A program made the translations under genes and the position numbers. Of a stretch of 64,000 nt of DNA, positions 7,863 to 15,996 are shown in pieces. The DNA is taken from contig CAVZIX010000014.1 of assembly GCA_963775395.1 (NCBI GenBank), forward strand, positions 344,411-408,410, given 5' to 3'. The notes under the pieces were generated by a model. That model was not told where the DNA came from. It was given only the letters and a program-made list of their open reading frames with translations, and ran no database searches. Position 1 is the stretch's first letter, and each line of letters opens with the position of its first letter. This stretch comes from JAIBJN01 sp963775395 (GTDB lineage Bacteria; Actinomycetota; Thermoleophilia; Gaiellales; Gaiellaceae).

Positions 7863-8507
7863 ATGCTCACGCAGCGTCAGCGCGAGGTCTACGAGTTCGT
7901 CCTCAGCTACGTGGATTCGCACGGGTATCCGCCCACCGTGCGCGAGATCGGTGAGGCGGTGGGACTGGCGTCGCCGTCGACCGTTCACGCCCATCTGGCC
8001 AACCTCGAGCGCGCCGGGTACCTGCGGCGCGATCCGACCAAGCCGCGTGCGCTCGAGCTCACGCGCCGCGAGCGCTCTGCGGCCGGGGCGACGGTCTCGG
8101 TGCCGGACGTCGGCGAGGTTCGTGTGCTCCCGCTCGTCGGTGAGATCGCCGCCGGCGGGCCGCTCCTCGCGGAGCAGAACGTCGAGGAGCACCTGGCCGT
8201 GCCCGACACGCTCTCTCGCGGAGGCGAGGAGTTCCTCCTGCGCGTCAAGGGCGACAGCATGATCGAGGCGGGGATCCTGGAAGGCGACTACGTCGTCGTG
8301 CAGCGCCAGCAGACTGCCAGGGACGGCGACATCGTCGTCGCGCTTGCCGGCCAGGACGAGGCCGCGGACGAGGCGACCGTGAAGACGTTCTACAAGGACA
8401 AGGGCCGCGTGCGGCTGCAGCCGGAGAACTCCAGCATGGAACCGCTCTACCCCGACCACGTAAGCGTTCTCGGCAAGGTTGTCGGTGTCTTTCGGAGGGT
8501 GGGCTAG
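7863..8507 (+). CDS. lexA: SOS repressor LexA
   Basis: This 214-residue protein represses DNA-damage genes and self-cleaves when RecA filaments form. Residues 1-65 are the winged helix-turn-helix (SPSTVHAHLANLER is the recognition helix region). The self-cleavage site Ala97-Gly98 lies in GEIAAGGP. The Ser-Lys dyad is Ser132 in GDSMIEAG and Lys174 in ATVKTFY. All catalytic features are intact and length is typical. The gene has its own operator and promoter upstream, and is followed by a small zinc-ribbon gene 7 nt away, so the two are probably one transcript. Confidence 0.97.
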   Translation: MLTQRQREVYEFVLSYVDSHGYPPTVREIGEAVGLASPSTVHAHLANLERAGYLRRDPTKPRALELTRRERSAAGATVSVPDVGEVRVLPLVGEIAAGGPLLAEQNVEEHLAVPDTLSRGGEEFLLRVKGDSMIEAGILEGDYVVVQRQQTARDGDIVVALAGQDEAADEATVKTFYKDKGRVRLQPENSSMEPLYPDHVSVLGKVVGVFRRVG

Positions 8508-8514
8508 CGCGACG

Positions 8515-8706
8515 ATGGAGGTCGTCACGCTCAACCGCACCCTCGACCAGGAGCTCCTGGCGCTCATGCGCGGCGCGAGCCTCGAGTGCCCGGCGTGCGG
8601 AGAGTTCGTGCTGCACAAGGACGGCTCGGTGATGTGCCCCGAGTGCGGTTCGGGGCTCCGGAGGCAGGGAGAACCGGCGCTACACTTGGACGTGCAGGCC
8701 GGGTGA
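8515..8706 (+). CDS. Small C4 zinc-ribbon protein downstream of lexA
   Basis: A 63-residue protein from the ATG at 8515 (MEVVTLNRTLDQELL); an alternative start at 8479 would overlap lexA more deeply. After a helical N-terminus come two CxxC knuckles, CPAC and CPEC, 20 residues apart around a hydrophobic strand, giving a classic zinc ribbon. It resembles the small zinc-ribbon proteins encoded near lexA in related genomes, but I cannot give a function. Its last codons overlap the 5' end of rnpB by about 13 nt, so either the RNase P transcript starts within this gene or it is processed out of the lexA message. Confidence 0.7.
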   Translation: MEVVTLNRTLDQELLALMRGASLECPACGEFVLHKDGSVMCPECGSGLRRQGEPALHLDVQAG

Positions 8707-9043
8707 CCGCGGGCCGCGCGAGCGGCTCGAGGAAAGTCCGGACACCGCAGGGCAGGACGCTGGGGAAATCCCAGGCGGCGAAAGCCGACGGAAAGTGGCA
8801 CAGAAAGGAGACCGCCACCGGCGAACGTCTCTCTCCGGAGACGCCGGCGGTAAGGGTGAAAAGGTGGGGTAAGAGCCCACCAGCGTCGTGGTGACACGGC
8901 GGCTGCCAAACCCCGTCCGGTGCAAGGCGAACAGGCTCCGCTCAGGTTGCCCGCCGAGGAGCCGGGTACGCCGCACGAGCTCCCGGGAAACCGGAAGCCG
9001 AGATGGATGGTCATCCTCGACAGAATCCGGCTTACAGGCCTGC
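8694..9043 (+). ncRNA. rnpB: RNase P RNA (bacterial class A)
   Basis: This is the catalytic RNA that matures tRNA 5' ends. It is recognised from the conserved GAGGAAAGTCCGGACACC (P4/J2-4 region) near 8730, the universal GACAGAATCCGGCTTA near the 3' end (about 9019-9034), and the long-range P1 pairing of GCAGGCC at 8694 with GGCCTGC at 9037. The internal GGTAAGGGTGAAAAGGT segment is also typical. It ends just before a strong terminator. Exact ends are set from P1 pairing and may be off by a few nucleotides. The 5' end overlaps the coding sequence of the zinc-ribbon gene. Confidence 0.95.
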
Positions 9044-9048
9044 TAAGG

Positions 9049-9078
9049 AAACCCCTGCAAATGCAGGGGTTTCTATTT
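9049..9078 (+). terminator. Rho-independent terminator of rnpB
   Basis: AAACCCCTGCA, a 2-nt loop and TGCAGGGGTTT form an 11-bp stem, followed by CTATTT. It lies 6 nt after the RNase P RNA and is the clearest intrinsic terminator in the window. Confidence 0.88.
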
Positions 9079-9099
9079 AACGTTCATCACCGGTGCCGG

Positions 9100-10035
9100 T
9101 CAAACGAGCGCGCGTGCTTGTCGAAGTAGCGACTTGTCGGAGTCATCGTCGACCGCGGGATAGACGTCGCGGACGGGAACGAGCCGGAACCGTGCGGCTG
9201 CTTCGCGGAGCCGAGGCTCGATCAGAAGGCGCCGGGTGTTCTGCCACACGTACCTCCAGGTCTCGCGGATGCGCTCCCGGCTGGCTGCGCGCCGAGGGAG
9301 GCCGATGCGCAGGGACTCCGGCGCGAACTCGTAGGGATGGAAGTAAAGAACCGGGAGCGCCGTGCGACGGCTGACGTCGTCGAGCGCACGCCGAAGGATT
9401 GCGCTCGGCAGGACGCGCCAGTACGCCCCGCCGCCCACCGGAAGCACGAGCCTGCCCCAGTGGCACACGGCCAGCGGAAACTCCCACAATGTGTCAGCGT
9501 CGCCGCGGACGCCGTACGGGTGCAGGGGGATCGGCTGGATCCGGTTCGGGATGCGCGGTGAGTCGAAGAGGCTGGAGTCGTAGAGGAAGCCGAGGTCGCG
9601 CAGGACCTCGTGCGCCCACTGCGACTCCCGCGTGATGGAACACCACGGCGCCCGATACCCGACCGGCGTCACCCCACAGATGCGCTCCACGACGTCCACA
9701 CACCTGACGACGTCGCGCCTGAACTCGTCGCGCGTCTGCTCGTACACCCTTACGTGCTCGTGGCCGTGGCAGCCGACCTCATGGCCCCTCGCGACGACGT
9801 GACCGAGTGCCTCCGGGTGACGCTCGGCGGTGACGCCGGTGACGAAGAACGTCGCGTGGACGCCGAGTTCGTCGAGGACGTCGAGGAGCCTCGAGATGTG
9901 CCGCGGGAACGCGTCGTCGCCGGTCCGCCAGTCGGCTCGTCCGATCTGGTGATAAACGAGCTGGTGCCAGTCCTCGAAATCAAACGTCAGCAAGAACGTC
10001 TTCCGACCGGCTTCCGTCGGGGCCGCCGTGCTCAT
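9100..10035 (-). CDS. Polysaccharide deacetylase (NodB fold, exopolysaccharide-locus type)
   Basis: This 311-residue protein is predicted to remove N-acetyl groups from a polysaccharide or its intermediate. The metal site is intact: the Asp in TFDFEDWHQ (residues about 16-24) and the His pair in CHGHEH (about 87-92). GYRAPW follows (motif 3). The C-terminal LPVLYFHPYEF corresponds to the extra segment found in deacetylases of exosortase/EPS loci. Start chosen at the ATG at 10035 (MSTAAP), which overlaps the stop of the upstream gene by 4 nt. It forms an operon with the nucleotide-sugar genes at 10032-12382. No exosortase is visible. Confidence 0.88.
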   Translation of the reverse strand: MSTAAPTEAGRKTFLLTFDFEDWHQLVYHQIGRADWRTGDDAFPRHISRLLDVLDELGVHATFFVTGVTAERHPEALGHVVARGHEVGCHGHEHVRVYEQTRDEFRRDVVRCVDVVERICGVTPVGYRAPWCSITRESQWAHEVLRDLGFLYDSSLFDSPRIPNRIQPIPLHPYGVRGDADTLWEFPLAVCHWGRLVLPVGGGAYWRVLPSAILRRALDDVSRRTALPVLYFHPYEFAPESLRIGLPRRAASRERIRETWRYVWQNTRRLLIEPRLREAAARFRLVPVRDVYPAVDDDSDKSLLRQARALV

Positions 10036-11210
10036 GCCACGATTGCCGGCGACTCGGCGACCTGGCGCTCGGAGGCGGAATGCATCTCGGCGAGCGCCGC
10101 GCGCACGCCGGTCGCGGAGGCCCGCGCGACGTGGCGCGCGAGCACGGACAGCCAGCCGTCCAGCCAGGCTCGATCGATGGTACGCACGCTCGAGCGCCAG
10201 ACGCGCTCGCAAGGGGTCGCGGCGATCTCGTCTCGGCTCGAGAACAGCCGTTCGTGGAGCCGTTCTCCTTCGCGAAGGCCGATGAACCGAACTCCGATCT
10301 CCCGTGATGCGGCTTCGGCGACGCGCGCGGCCAGGTCGACGATCGTGACGGCCGGCCCGCACTCGAGCCAGAAGATCGCGCCTCTGTCGGCCAGCCCGCC
10401 CGCGACGATCGCGAGCTTCGCGGCCTCGTCTGCGGTCATTAGGTAGCGCGTCGCGGCCGCGTGCGTGATCGTGAGCGGGCCGCCACGCGCAACCTGCTGC
10501 CGGAAGAACGGCACGATGCTTCCGGTCGAGTCGACGACGTTCGCCAGGCGCACCGACGTGTACCGTCCGCCCGTCGGCTCGCATCCGGCCGTCGCGACGA
10601 TCCATTCGGCAACGGCCTTCGTCCGACCGAGGATGTTCGTCGGATCGACGGCCTTGTCGGTCGAGAACAGGACGAAGCGGGCGACGCGTGCTCGCCGCGC
10701 CCCTTCGACGACGTTCTTCGTCCCGAGAACGTTTGTCGCGACGCCCTCTACGGGCGACGCCTCGAGCAGAGACACGTGCTTGTACGCCGCCGCGTGGAAG
10801 ACAACGTCCGGGCGATGCTCCTCGAAGACCGCGGCTGTTGCCTCACCGCTCTTGATGTCGGCGAGGACCGGCACCACGTGCGCGAACCCGAGATCGTCGG
10901 TGAGCGTTCTCGCCACCGCGACGAGCGAAGCCTCAGCCTGATCGACGAGGACGAGACGGCCGACGCCGCGCCACACCAGCTGCGCACAGAGCTCGCCGCC
11001 GACCGAGCCTCCGGCGCCGGTGACGAGGACGGTCGCGCCAGCGAGGTAGGCGCCGAAGCGTTCGACATCGACGTTCACGACCGGCCGACCGAGCAGCGAG
11101 ACGACGTCGCCGTTAGGCGCATGACCGTTCAATGCGGCCGTCCGCACCGAGGCTGAGCCGGACGCCTGACCTCGCTCCGCCCTCGCCACGATGCCCGGTC
11201 CCTGACGCAT
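10032..11210 (-). CDS. FlaA1/CapD-type nucleotide-sugar epimerase/dehydratase
   Basis: This 392-residue short-chain dehydrogenase-type enzyme is likely to act on UDP-GlcNAc (4,6-dehydration or epimerisation), feeding surface polysaccharide synthesis. An NAD-binding TGAGGSVG motif is near residue 60. It is followed by ADIKS, FHAAAYKHV, the STDKAVDPTNILGRTK catalytic region and RLANVV. It lacks the N-terminal membrane helices of full-length CapD/WbpM, so it is the soluble FlaA1-like form. A preamble of about 45 residues precedes the Rossmann fold, and the start could be slightly downstream. The DegT aminotransferase gene ends 26 nt upstream, consistent with a dehydratase-aminotransferase pathway. 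Confidence 0.87.
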   Translation of the reverse strand: MRQGPGIVARAERGQASGSASVRTAALNGHAPNGDVVSLLGRPVVNVDVERFGAYLAGATVLVTGAGGSVGGELCAQLVWRGVGRLVLVDQAEASLVAVARTLTDDLGFAHVVPVLADIKSGEATAAVFEEHRPDVVFHAAAYKHVSLLEASPVEGVATNVLGTKNVVEGARRARVARFVLFSTDKAVDPTNILGRTKAVAEWIVATAGCEPTGGRYTSVRLANVVDSTGSIVPFFRQQVARGGPLTITHAAATRYLMTADEAAKLAIVAGGLADRGAIFWLECGPAVTIVDLAARVAEAASREIGVRFIGLREGERLHERLFSSRDEIAATPCERVWRSSVRTIDRAWLDGWLSVLARHVARASATGVRAALAEMHSASERQVAESPAIVA

Positions 11211-11236
11211 CGGCGAAGGCTTGTCAACCACAGCTG

Positions 11237-12382
11237 TCAGGCGGTTGCGAGCGCGCGAACCAGCGCCGCGACGACGTGTTCCTGCTCGCCGGGTGTGAGC
11301 CCCGTGTGGAACGGCAGCGCGAGCCCCTGCGCACCGGCCGCCTCCGCGACCGGGAACATCCCGGGCACGAAGCCGAAGCGGTCGCTGTAGGCCGGCTGCA
11401 GGTGGATCGCGGGCAGATAGGGCTTCGATGCGATCCCCTCGGCCGCGAGTCGCGCCATGACCGTCGATCGCTCGGCCGGCGGGTCGAGGAAGACGACGCA
11501 CACGAACCAGGAGCGCCGGTGGAGCTCGTCGTTCGGGCAGAGCAGCCGGACGCCTTCGACGTCGGCGAGCAGCTCGTCGTACCTGGCCGCGACCTCATCG
11601 CGAAGGCTGAGGATGCGGTCGAGCTTGCGGAGCTGCGCGACGCCCAGCGCGGCCGACAGCTCGTCGAGGCGGTAGTTGTAGCCGATGCGTTCGTGCGCGA
11701 ACGTCTCACCCCTGTCCGTCCGGCCCTGATTCGCGAGGCTCTTCACAAGCGCCCACTCCTCCTCCGTGCCGACGACGACCGCGCCGCCCTCCCCGGTCGT
11801 GACTTGCTTGTTCGGATAGAACGCGAACACGGTGGGGTTCCCGAACGACCCGACCGGCCGTCCGCGATAGGTGGCACCGAGCGCCTCGCAGGCGTCCTCG
11901 ATAATCGCGAGCCCGTAGCGCTCCGCGAGCGCCTGAAAAGCATCGATGTCGATCGGGTAGCCGAAGAGATCGACCAGCACGAGGGCTTTCGTCCTCGGCG
12001 TAATCGCCGCTTCGACGGCGCCCGGGTCGAGGTTGAGCGTTTTCTCGTCGACGTCCACGAAGACCGGGGTGCCGCCCTCGTAGACGATCGCGTTCGCGGA
12101 GGCGATGAACGACAGCGGCGTCGTCACGACCTCGTCGCCCCGCGAGATCCCGGCGAGCTTGACGCAGAGGTGTAGGCCGGCTGTGCCGCTCGACAGCGCG
12201 GCGGCGAAGGGTGCCTCGACGCGCTCGGCCAGCGCGGCCTCGAATTGCTCGATCATCGGCCCGAACGCAAGACGCCCGGAGCGGATGACCTCGAGGACGA
12301 GTTCCTCCTCGGCCTCGTCGACGTACGGCGCCGAGAGCCCGATCGTCTGGAATGCGGTCGAGCCGCTCACTCGAGGCCGCAT
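11237..12382 (-). CDS. DegT/DnrJ/EryC1/StrS PLP-dependent sugar aminotransferase
   Basis: A 381-residue enzyme transferring an amino group (usually from glutamate) to a keto-sugar nucleotide made by a dehydratase. The PLP lysine is in AFYPNKQVTTGEGG. PLP contacts are visible in SSGTAGLHL, the EDACEALGA segment (the Asp that pairs with the pyridine N) and YNYRLDELSAALG. Length is standard. Start chosen at the ATG at 12382; an upstream in-frame GTG at 12403 is possible. It is first in the operon with the FlaA1-like dehydratase and the deacetylase, so the product is probably an amino-sugar for a surface glycan. Confidence 0.9.
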   Translation of the reverse strand: MRPRVSGSTAFQTIGLSAPYVDEAEEELVLEVIRSGRLAFGPMIEQFEAALAERVEAPFAAALSSGTAGLHLCVKLAGISRGDEVVTTPLSFIASANAIVYEGGTPVFVDVDEKTLNLDPGAVEAAITPRTKALVLVDLFGYPIDIDAFQALAERYGLAIIEDACEALGATYRGRPVGSFGNPTVFAFYPNKQVTTGEGGAVVVGTEEEWALVKSLANQGRTDRGETFAHERIGYNYRLDELSAALGVAQLRKLDRILSLRDEVAARYDELLADVEGVRLLCPNDELHRRSWFVCVVFLDPPAERSTVMARLAAEGIASKPYLPAIHLQPAYSDRFGFVPGMFPVAEAAGAQGLALPFHTGLTPGEQEHVVAALVRALATA

Positions 12383-12526
12383 TCTGCCAGAACCGGCGAG
12401 CACGGGCCTCTGTGATCATGAGGTCGACCAGTGTTGCTGGGTGGACGGCAGGCGTTTTGCGGCCGTTCGTACCCCTCCTGTTCGGGCGCAGGTTGGCGGT
12501 CCCCCACCGACACGGCGGCCGTGCGG

Positions 12527-12550
12527 AGAGCCCCGTCTCGGCGGGGTTCT
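12527..12550 (-). terminator. Hairpin after the AlkZ-like gene
   Basis: AGAGCCCCG and CGGGGTTCT form a 9-bp stem (one G-T pair) with a 6-nt loop, 6 nt beyond the stop of the minus-strand gene at 12557. No T-run follows. The remaining bases between 12383 and 12556 show nothing else. Confidence 0.5.
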
Positions 12551-12556
12551 CTATCT

Positions 12557-13645
12557 CTAGGCGCCACGGACGGCGTGCGACGCCGTGTCGGGCTCGACGA
12601 ACCGCACGAGCCGCTCCGCCTCCGGGCGGAGGCTGCGCTTGGTGGCGGCGCGCAGGCGCTCGAACGGAGACAGGACGAGCGTCGCCTTCTTCTTCGTCGC
12701 CTCGACGCTCCACTTCCCGGCGACGGCGCCTTCGACGAGGAAAGTCGGCGTGGAGTGCGGCGTCTTCGTGTCGAAGACGAGCGGCCGGAACTTCTCCGGG
12801 AGGATCTGGGTGCTGCGCGCGTGGACGAGCAGTGTCGCGTCCCAGGTCGGCAGGAAGCGCGGCGGCGCCTTCACCGAGCCGCCTGGGAGCGGAGCGCGCG
12901 GCAGGTCGACGAGCTCCCGGCCCTCCTCGTCGCGGAAACGGCGCAGGCGCAGCCCCTCCGCGGCTTCCTGGATGGTGGTCGGGGCAAGCCCCGCCCAGTT
13001 CGCGGCGTCGGCGAGGCGCGCGGGCCCAAAGCCGGTCAGGTAGCGGCGCAGGAGGATTTCGACGCTCTCCTCCGAGGTCACGGTCGGAGGCTCGAGCCAC
13101 TCGTCCGCCAGGGCGTAGAGGTCGGCTCGGCGCCGCTCCCACGTCCCGCAGGGCGGCGCTCTGACGAGCTCGATCCAGGCGGCAAGCCCGTTCCAGAGGT
13201 GCGTTGGGCGCTCGGGATCGCGCTTGCGCGCGAGGTCGAGGAGCTCGTCCCGATGCAGCACCTTGCCCGTGAGGATCTTCCGCAACTCCTTTGCCGCCGC
13301 GGTCAGGTCTGACTTGGAGAGCCGCTTCTTGTCGAAGCGGAGCCACGCCTCCTGCCGTGCGGCCCGAGTCCCGACGGCGAACGGCCAGTAGTCGCCGGCC
13401 GAAACGAGGTGAATCGTCGAGCGTAGGAGTGTCCCCTGCACGACTTTCCGTCGTTCGAGCGCCTTGGTGAGGTCGGCGAGCTCGAAGCCCTCGAGCCGGC
13501 TCCACAGTCCGATGTAGGACGACGGTGCGTACTGCGCCTGGATGCCCGCGATGCGGTCGAGCGTCCGCGGCAGCGAGAGGCGGGAACGCTCGAGCAGGAA
13601 CTGCCGCGCGAGCAGCGCGCGGTTGAGGTCGGCGGTCGTGAGCAC
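12557..13645 (-). CDS. Winged-helix DNA glycosylase, AlkZ/YcaQ (HTH_42) family
   Basis: This 362-residue protein belongs to the family of tandem winged-helix glycosylases that unhook interstrand crosslinks and bulky N7 adducts, such as Streptomyces AlkZ. The catalytic QxQ motif is visible as GIQAQYAPS (Gln36 and Gln38), matching the AlkZ (azinomycin-resistance) subtype; E. coli YcaQ has QxD instead. Winged-helix elements follow (LLRSTIHLVSAGDYW, LHRDELLDLA, TEESVEILLRRYLTGFGPA) and a beta-rich C-terminus (PTFLVEGAVAGKWSVE). GTG start at 13645. It stands alone, without a biosynthetic cluster beside it, so a housekeeping repair role is more likely than self-resistance. Confidence 0.8.
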   Translation of the reverse strand: MLTTADLNRALLARQFLLERSRLSLPRTLDRIAGIQAQYAPSSYIGLWSRLEGFELADLTKALERRKVVQGTLLRSTIHLVSAGDYWPFAVGTRAARQEAWLRFDKKRLSKSDLTAAAKELRKILTGKVLHRDELLDLARKRDPERPTHLWNGLAAWIELVRAPPCGTWERRRADLYALADEWLEPPTVTSEESVEILLRRYLTGFGPARLADAANWAGLAPTTIQEAAEGLRLRRFRDEEGRELVDLPRAPLPGGSVKAPPRFLPTWDATLLVHARSTQILPEKFRPLVFDTKTPHSTPTFLVEGAVAGKWSVEATKKKATLVLSPFERLRAATKRSLRPEAERLVRFVEPDTASHAVRGA

Positions 13646-13709
13646 GCGCTCCGCGATAGCTCGACGGTAACCGACTGTGAGGGATCGGGCTTCGGAGCGG
13701 ACGAAAGAT

Positions 13710-13741
13710 GCATCGAGGGCGCTGGGGAGCGCCCTCGATGC
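13710..13741. repeat. 14-bp perfect inverted repeat upstream of leuC
   Basis: GCATCGAGGGCGCT and its exact complement are separated by GGGG. It lies in the 378-bp gene-free stretch 13646-14023 between the divergent alkZ-like gene and leuC. There is no T-run, T-box motif or Leu-rich leader peptide in this stretch. Apart from this hairpin and the -10 box at 14012 I see nothing in it. Confidence 0.6.
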
Positions 13742-14011
13742 GGGGGCTCGGCTCCATGGACGAGAGCCGGCTCGGCCGCCGGCCTGCCGAGGCGTTGAGG
13801 GATCGCCTCGAGCGCGTCGCGCACGGGTCCTCGCCCGTCTGAACTAGCCCTGTCCCGGAGCCGGCAGTGCCCCCCTTTCGTCCGGGGCCACCCCGTGCCT
13901 CCACCCACTATGAGCGTAACCAGGTCGGGCGCACGCGTGGTGCGCGGAAGGTGTCGGGAGCGTGACGAGTAGTCCACGGGCTGCCGCGGCGCCCGGAGCG
14001 GTGGATGTCGG

Positions 14012-14017
14012 CACAAT
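14012..14017 (+). promoter_or_regulatory. -10 box of leuC (leaderless-type spacing)
   Basis: CACAAT is followed by 6 nt (TAGCGG) and the ATG of leuC at 14024. There is no Shine-Dalgarno sequence. The -35 region is not recognisable. It fits the leaderless pattern seen at other genes here. Confidence 0.4.
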
Positions 14018-14023
14018 TAGCGG

Positions 14024-15430
14024 ATGGGTAAGACGCTCTTCGAGCACGTCTGGGAAGCGCACCTCGTCGCCGACCCGGAAGACGAGTCGCCGCTCCTCTT
14101 CGTCGACCTCCACCTCGTGCACGAGGTCACGTCGGCGCAGGCATTCGAAGGCCTGCGCATAGCCGGTCGCCGCGTGCGGCGACCCGAGCTCACGCTCGCG
14201 ACGATGGACCACAACGTCCCGACGGACGACCGGCCGGCCGACGATCTCGCCGCCGCACAGCTCGAGGCGCTGCGGCGCAACTGCGGGGAGTTCGGCGTGC
14301 CCCTGTACGCCACCGGGAGCGGGCGCGAGGGGATCGTGCACGTGATCGGGCCCGAGCTCGGGGTGTCCCAGCCGGGGATGACGATCGTCTGCGGCGACAG
14401 CCACACGTCGACTCACGGGGCGGTCGGGGCTCTCGCCTTCGGGATCGGGACCTCCGAGGTCGAGCACGTGCTCGCGACGCAGACCCTCCCGCAGCGCAAG
14501 CCGAAGACGATGCGGCTCGAGCTAAGCGGGTCGCTGCCTTCGGGCGTGACTGCGAAGGACGTCATCCTCGGCGCGATCGGCCACATCGGCGTGGCCGGCG
14601 GGCTCGGGCACGTGGTCGAGTACGCCGGTGAGGTCGTCCGCGGGTTGCCCATGGCCGGGCGCATGACCATCTGCAACATGTCCATCGAGGCCGGCGCCAG
14701 GGCCGGCATGATCGCGCCCGACGACACGACCTTCGCCTACCTCGAGGGACGCCCCGCCGCGCCGAAGGGCGCCGACTGGGAGGCCGCGCTCGAGCGCTGG
14801 CGCGGGCTTCCCTCCGACCCGGACGCGACCTACGACCGTGTCGTCGAGCTCGACGTCGGCGAGCTGGCTCCCCAGGTGAGCTGGGGAACGAACCCCGGCA
14901 TGGTCGTCCCGGTGAACGGGGTCGTGCCGGATCCCGCCGACTTCGCCGACCCCGAGGAGCGCAAGGCGGCCGAGCGGGCGCTCATCTACATGGCGCTCGA
15001 CGCCGGGACGCCGATCCAGGACATCGAGGTCGACCGCGTCTTCATCGGCTCGTGCACGAACGCGCGCATCGAGGACCTGCGCGAGGCGGCGAGCGTCGTC
15101 GCCGGCAAGCAGGTGCACCCTCGCGTGCGCGCGATGGTCGTGCCGGGCTCGGCCGGCGTCAAGCGCCGCGCAGAGGAGGAGGGCCTAGACCGGATCTTCG
15201 AGGCCGCCGGCTTCGAGTGGCGCCGCGCGGGCTGCTCGATGTGCCTCGGGATGAACCCGGACATCCTCCAGCCGGGCGAGCGCTGCGCCTCGACCTCCAA
15301 CCGCAACTTCGAGGGTCGCCAGGGCCGGGGCGGGCGAACGCACCTGGTCAGCCCCGCGATGGCCGCCGCGACCGCGCTGGCCGGGCACTTCGTCGACGTC
15401 CGCGAGCTTGCGCTGGAGCCGGTGGCGTGA
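14024..15430 (+). CDS. leuC: 3-isopropylmalate dehydratase, large subunit
   Basis: This 468-residue subunit carries the [4Fe-4S] cluster that isomerises 2- to 3-isopropylmalate in leucine synthesis, working as LeuC-LeuD. Aconitase-family motifs are intact: VHEVTSAQAFEGLR, TMDHNVPT, GDSHTSTHGA and the cluster ligands in GSCTNARIEDL and CSMCLGMNPD. Length is as expected for bacterial LeuC. It overlaps leuD by 4 nt (GTGA). The rest of the leucine pathway (leuA, leuB) is on the opposite strand, converging on leuD. Confidence 0.97.
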   Translation: MGKTLFEHVWEAHLVADPEDESPLLFVDLHLVHEVTSAQAFEGLRIAGRRVRRPELTLATMDHNVPTDDRPADDLAAAQLEALRRNCGEFGVPLYATGSGREGIVHVIGPELGVSQPGMTIVCGDSHTSTHGAVGALAFGIGTSEVEHVLATQTLPQRKPKTMRLELSGSLPSGVTAKDVILGAIGHIGVAGGLGHVVEYAGEVVRGLPMAGRMTICNMSIEAGARAGMIAPDDTTFAYLEGRPAAPKGADWEAALERWRGLPSDPDATYDRVVELDVGELAPQVSWGTNPGMVVPVNGVVPDPADFADPEERKAAERALIYMALDAGTPIQDIEVDRVFIGSCTNARIEDLREAASVVAGKQVHPRVRAMVVPGSAGVKRRAEEEGLDRIFEAAGFEWRRAGCSMCLGMNPDILQPGERCASTSNRNFEGRQGRGGRTHLVSPAMAAATALAGHFVDVRELALEPVA

Positions 15431-15996
15431 AGCCGTTCCGCCGCACCACCGGGCGCATCGCCGTCCTCGACCGCGCCGACGTCGACACCGACCAGATCAT
15501 CCCGAAGCAGTTCCTGAAGCGCATCGGGCGTTCGGGCTTCGGCGAGTTCCTCTTCTTCGACTGGATCAAGGACCCCGACTTCGAGCTCAACCGCCCCGAG
15601 GCCGCGGGTGCCACGATTCTGCTCGCCGGCCGGAACTTCGGCTGCGGCTCCTCGCGCGAGCATGCCGCGTGGGCGATCCAGGACTACGGGTTCGAGGTCG
15701 TCATCGCCCCGTCGTTCGGAGACATCTTCCGCACGAACTCGCGTAAGGTCGGCCTCCTCCCGGTCGCGCTTGCCGAGGACCAGGTCAAGGAGCTCATGGC
15801 CGCCGGGTCCGGCGCCGAGCTGACCGTCGACCTCGAGGAGCAGACCGCGGGGAACTACCCGTTCGAGATCGACCCGTTCGAGCGCAGGTGCCTGCTCGAG
15901 GGTCTCGACGACATCGCGGTCACGCTGAGCCACGAGGACGAGATCGCCGCGTTCGAGGCGGCGCACCCGTCGCCTATCGCGACGACAGCTCTCTGA
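15427..15996 (+). CDS. leuD: 3-isopropylmalate dehydratase, small subunit
   Basis: A 189-residue swivelling-domain partner of LeuC. Recognised by VDTDQIIPKQFLK near the N-terminus and by LLAGRNFGCGSSREHAAWA, the conserved active-site loop, followed by FGDIFRTNSRKVGLLPV. The start is the GTG at 15427, which overlaps the leuC stop. The last 23 bp overlap the 3' end of leuB on the other strand, a convergent antisense overlap that leaves no room for an intrinsic terminator between the two operons. Confidence 0.97.
   Translation: MKPFRRTTGRIAVLDRADVDTDQIIPKQFLKRIGRSGFGEFLFFDWIKDPDFELNRPEAAGATILLAGRNFGCGSSREHAAWAIQDYGFEVVIAPSFGDIFRTNSRKVGLLPVALAEDQVKELMAAGSGAELTVDLEEQTAGNYPFEIDPFERRCLLEGLDDIAVTLSHEDEIAAFEAAHPSPIATTAL

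Noticed and set aside
13303..14016. A minus-strand open frame in the alkZ-leuC gap as a possible extra gene.
   Set aside because: Its 3' part is the shadow of the alkZ-like gene and its 5' part is low-complexity Arg/Pro/Ser with no family resemblance or usable promoter.
13646..14023. T-box or other riboswitch upstream of leuC.
   Set aside because: The T-box core (GGTGGNACCGCG-like) and specifier stem are not present; only an unrelated hairpin was found.
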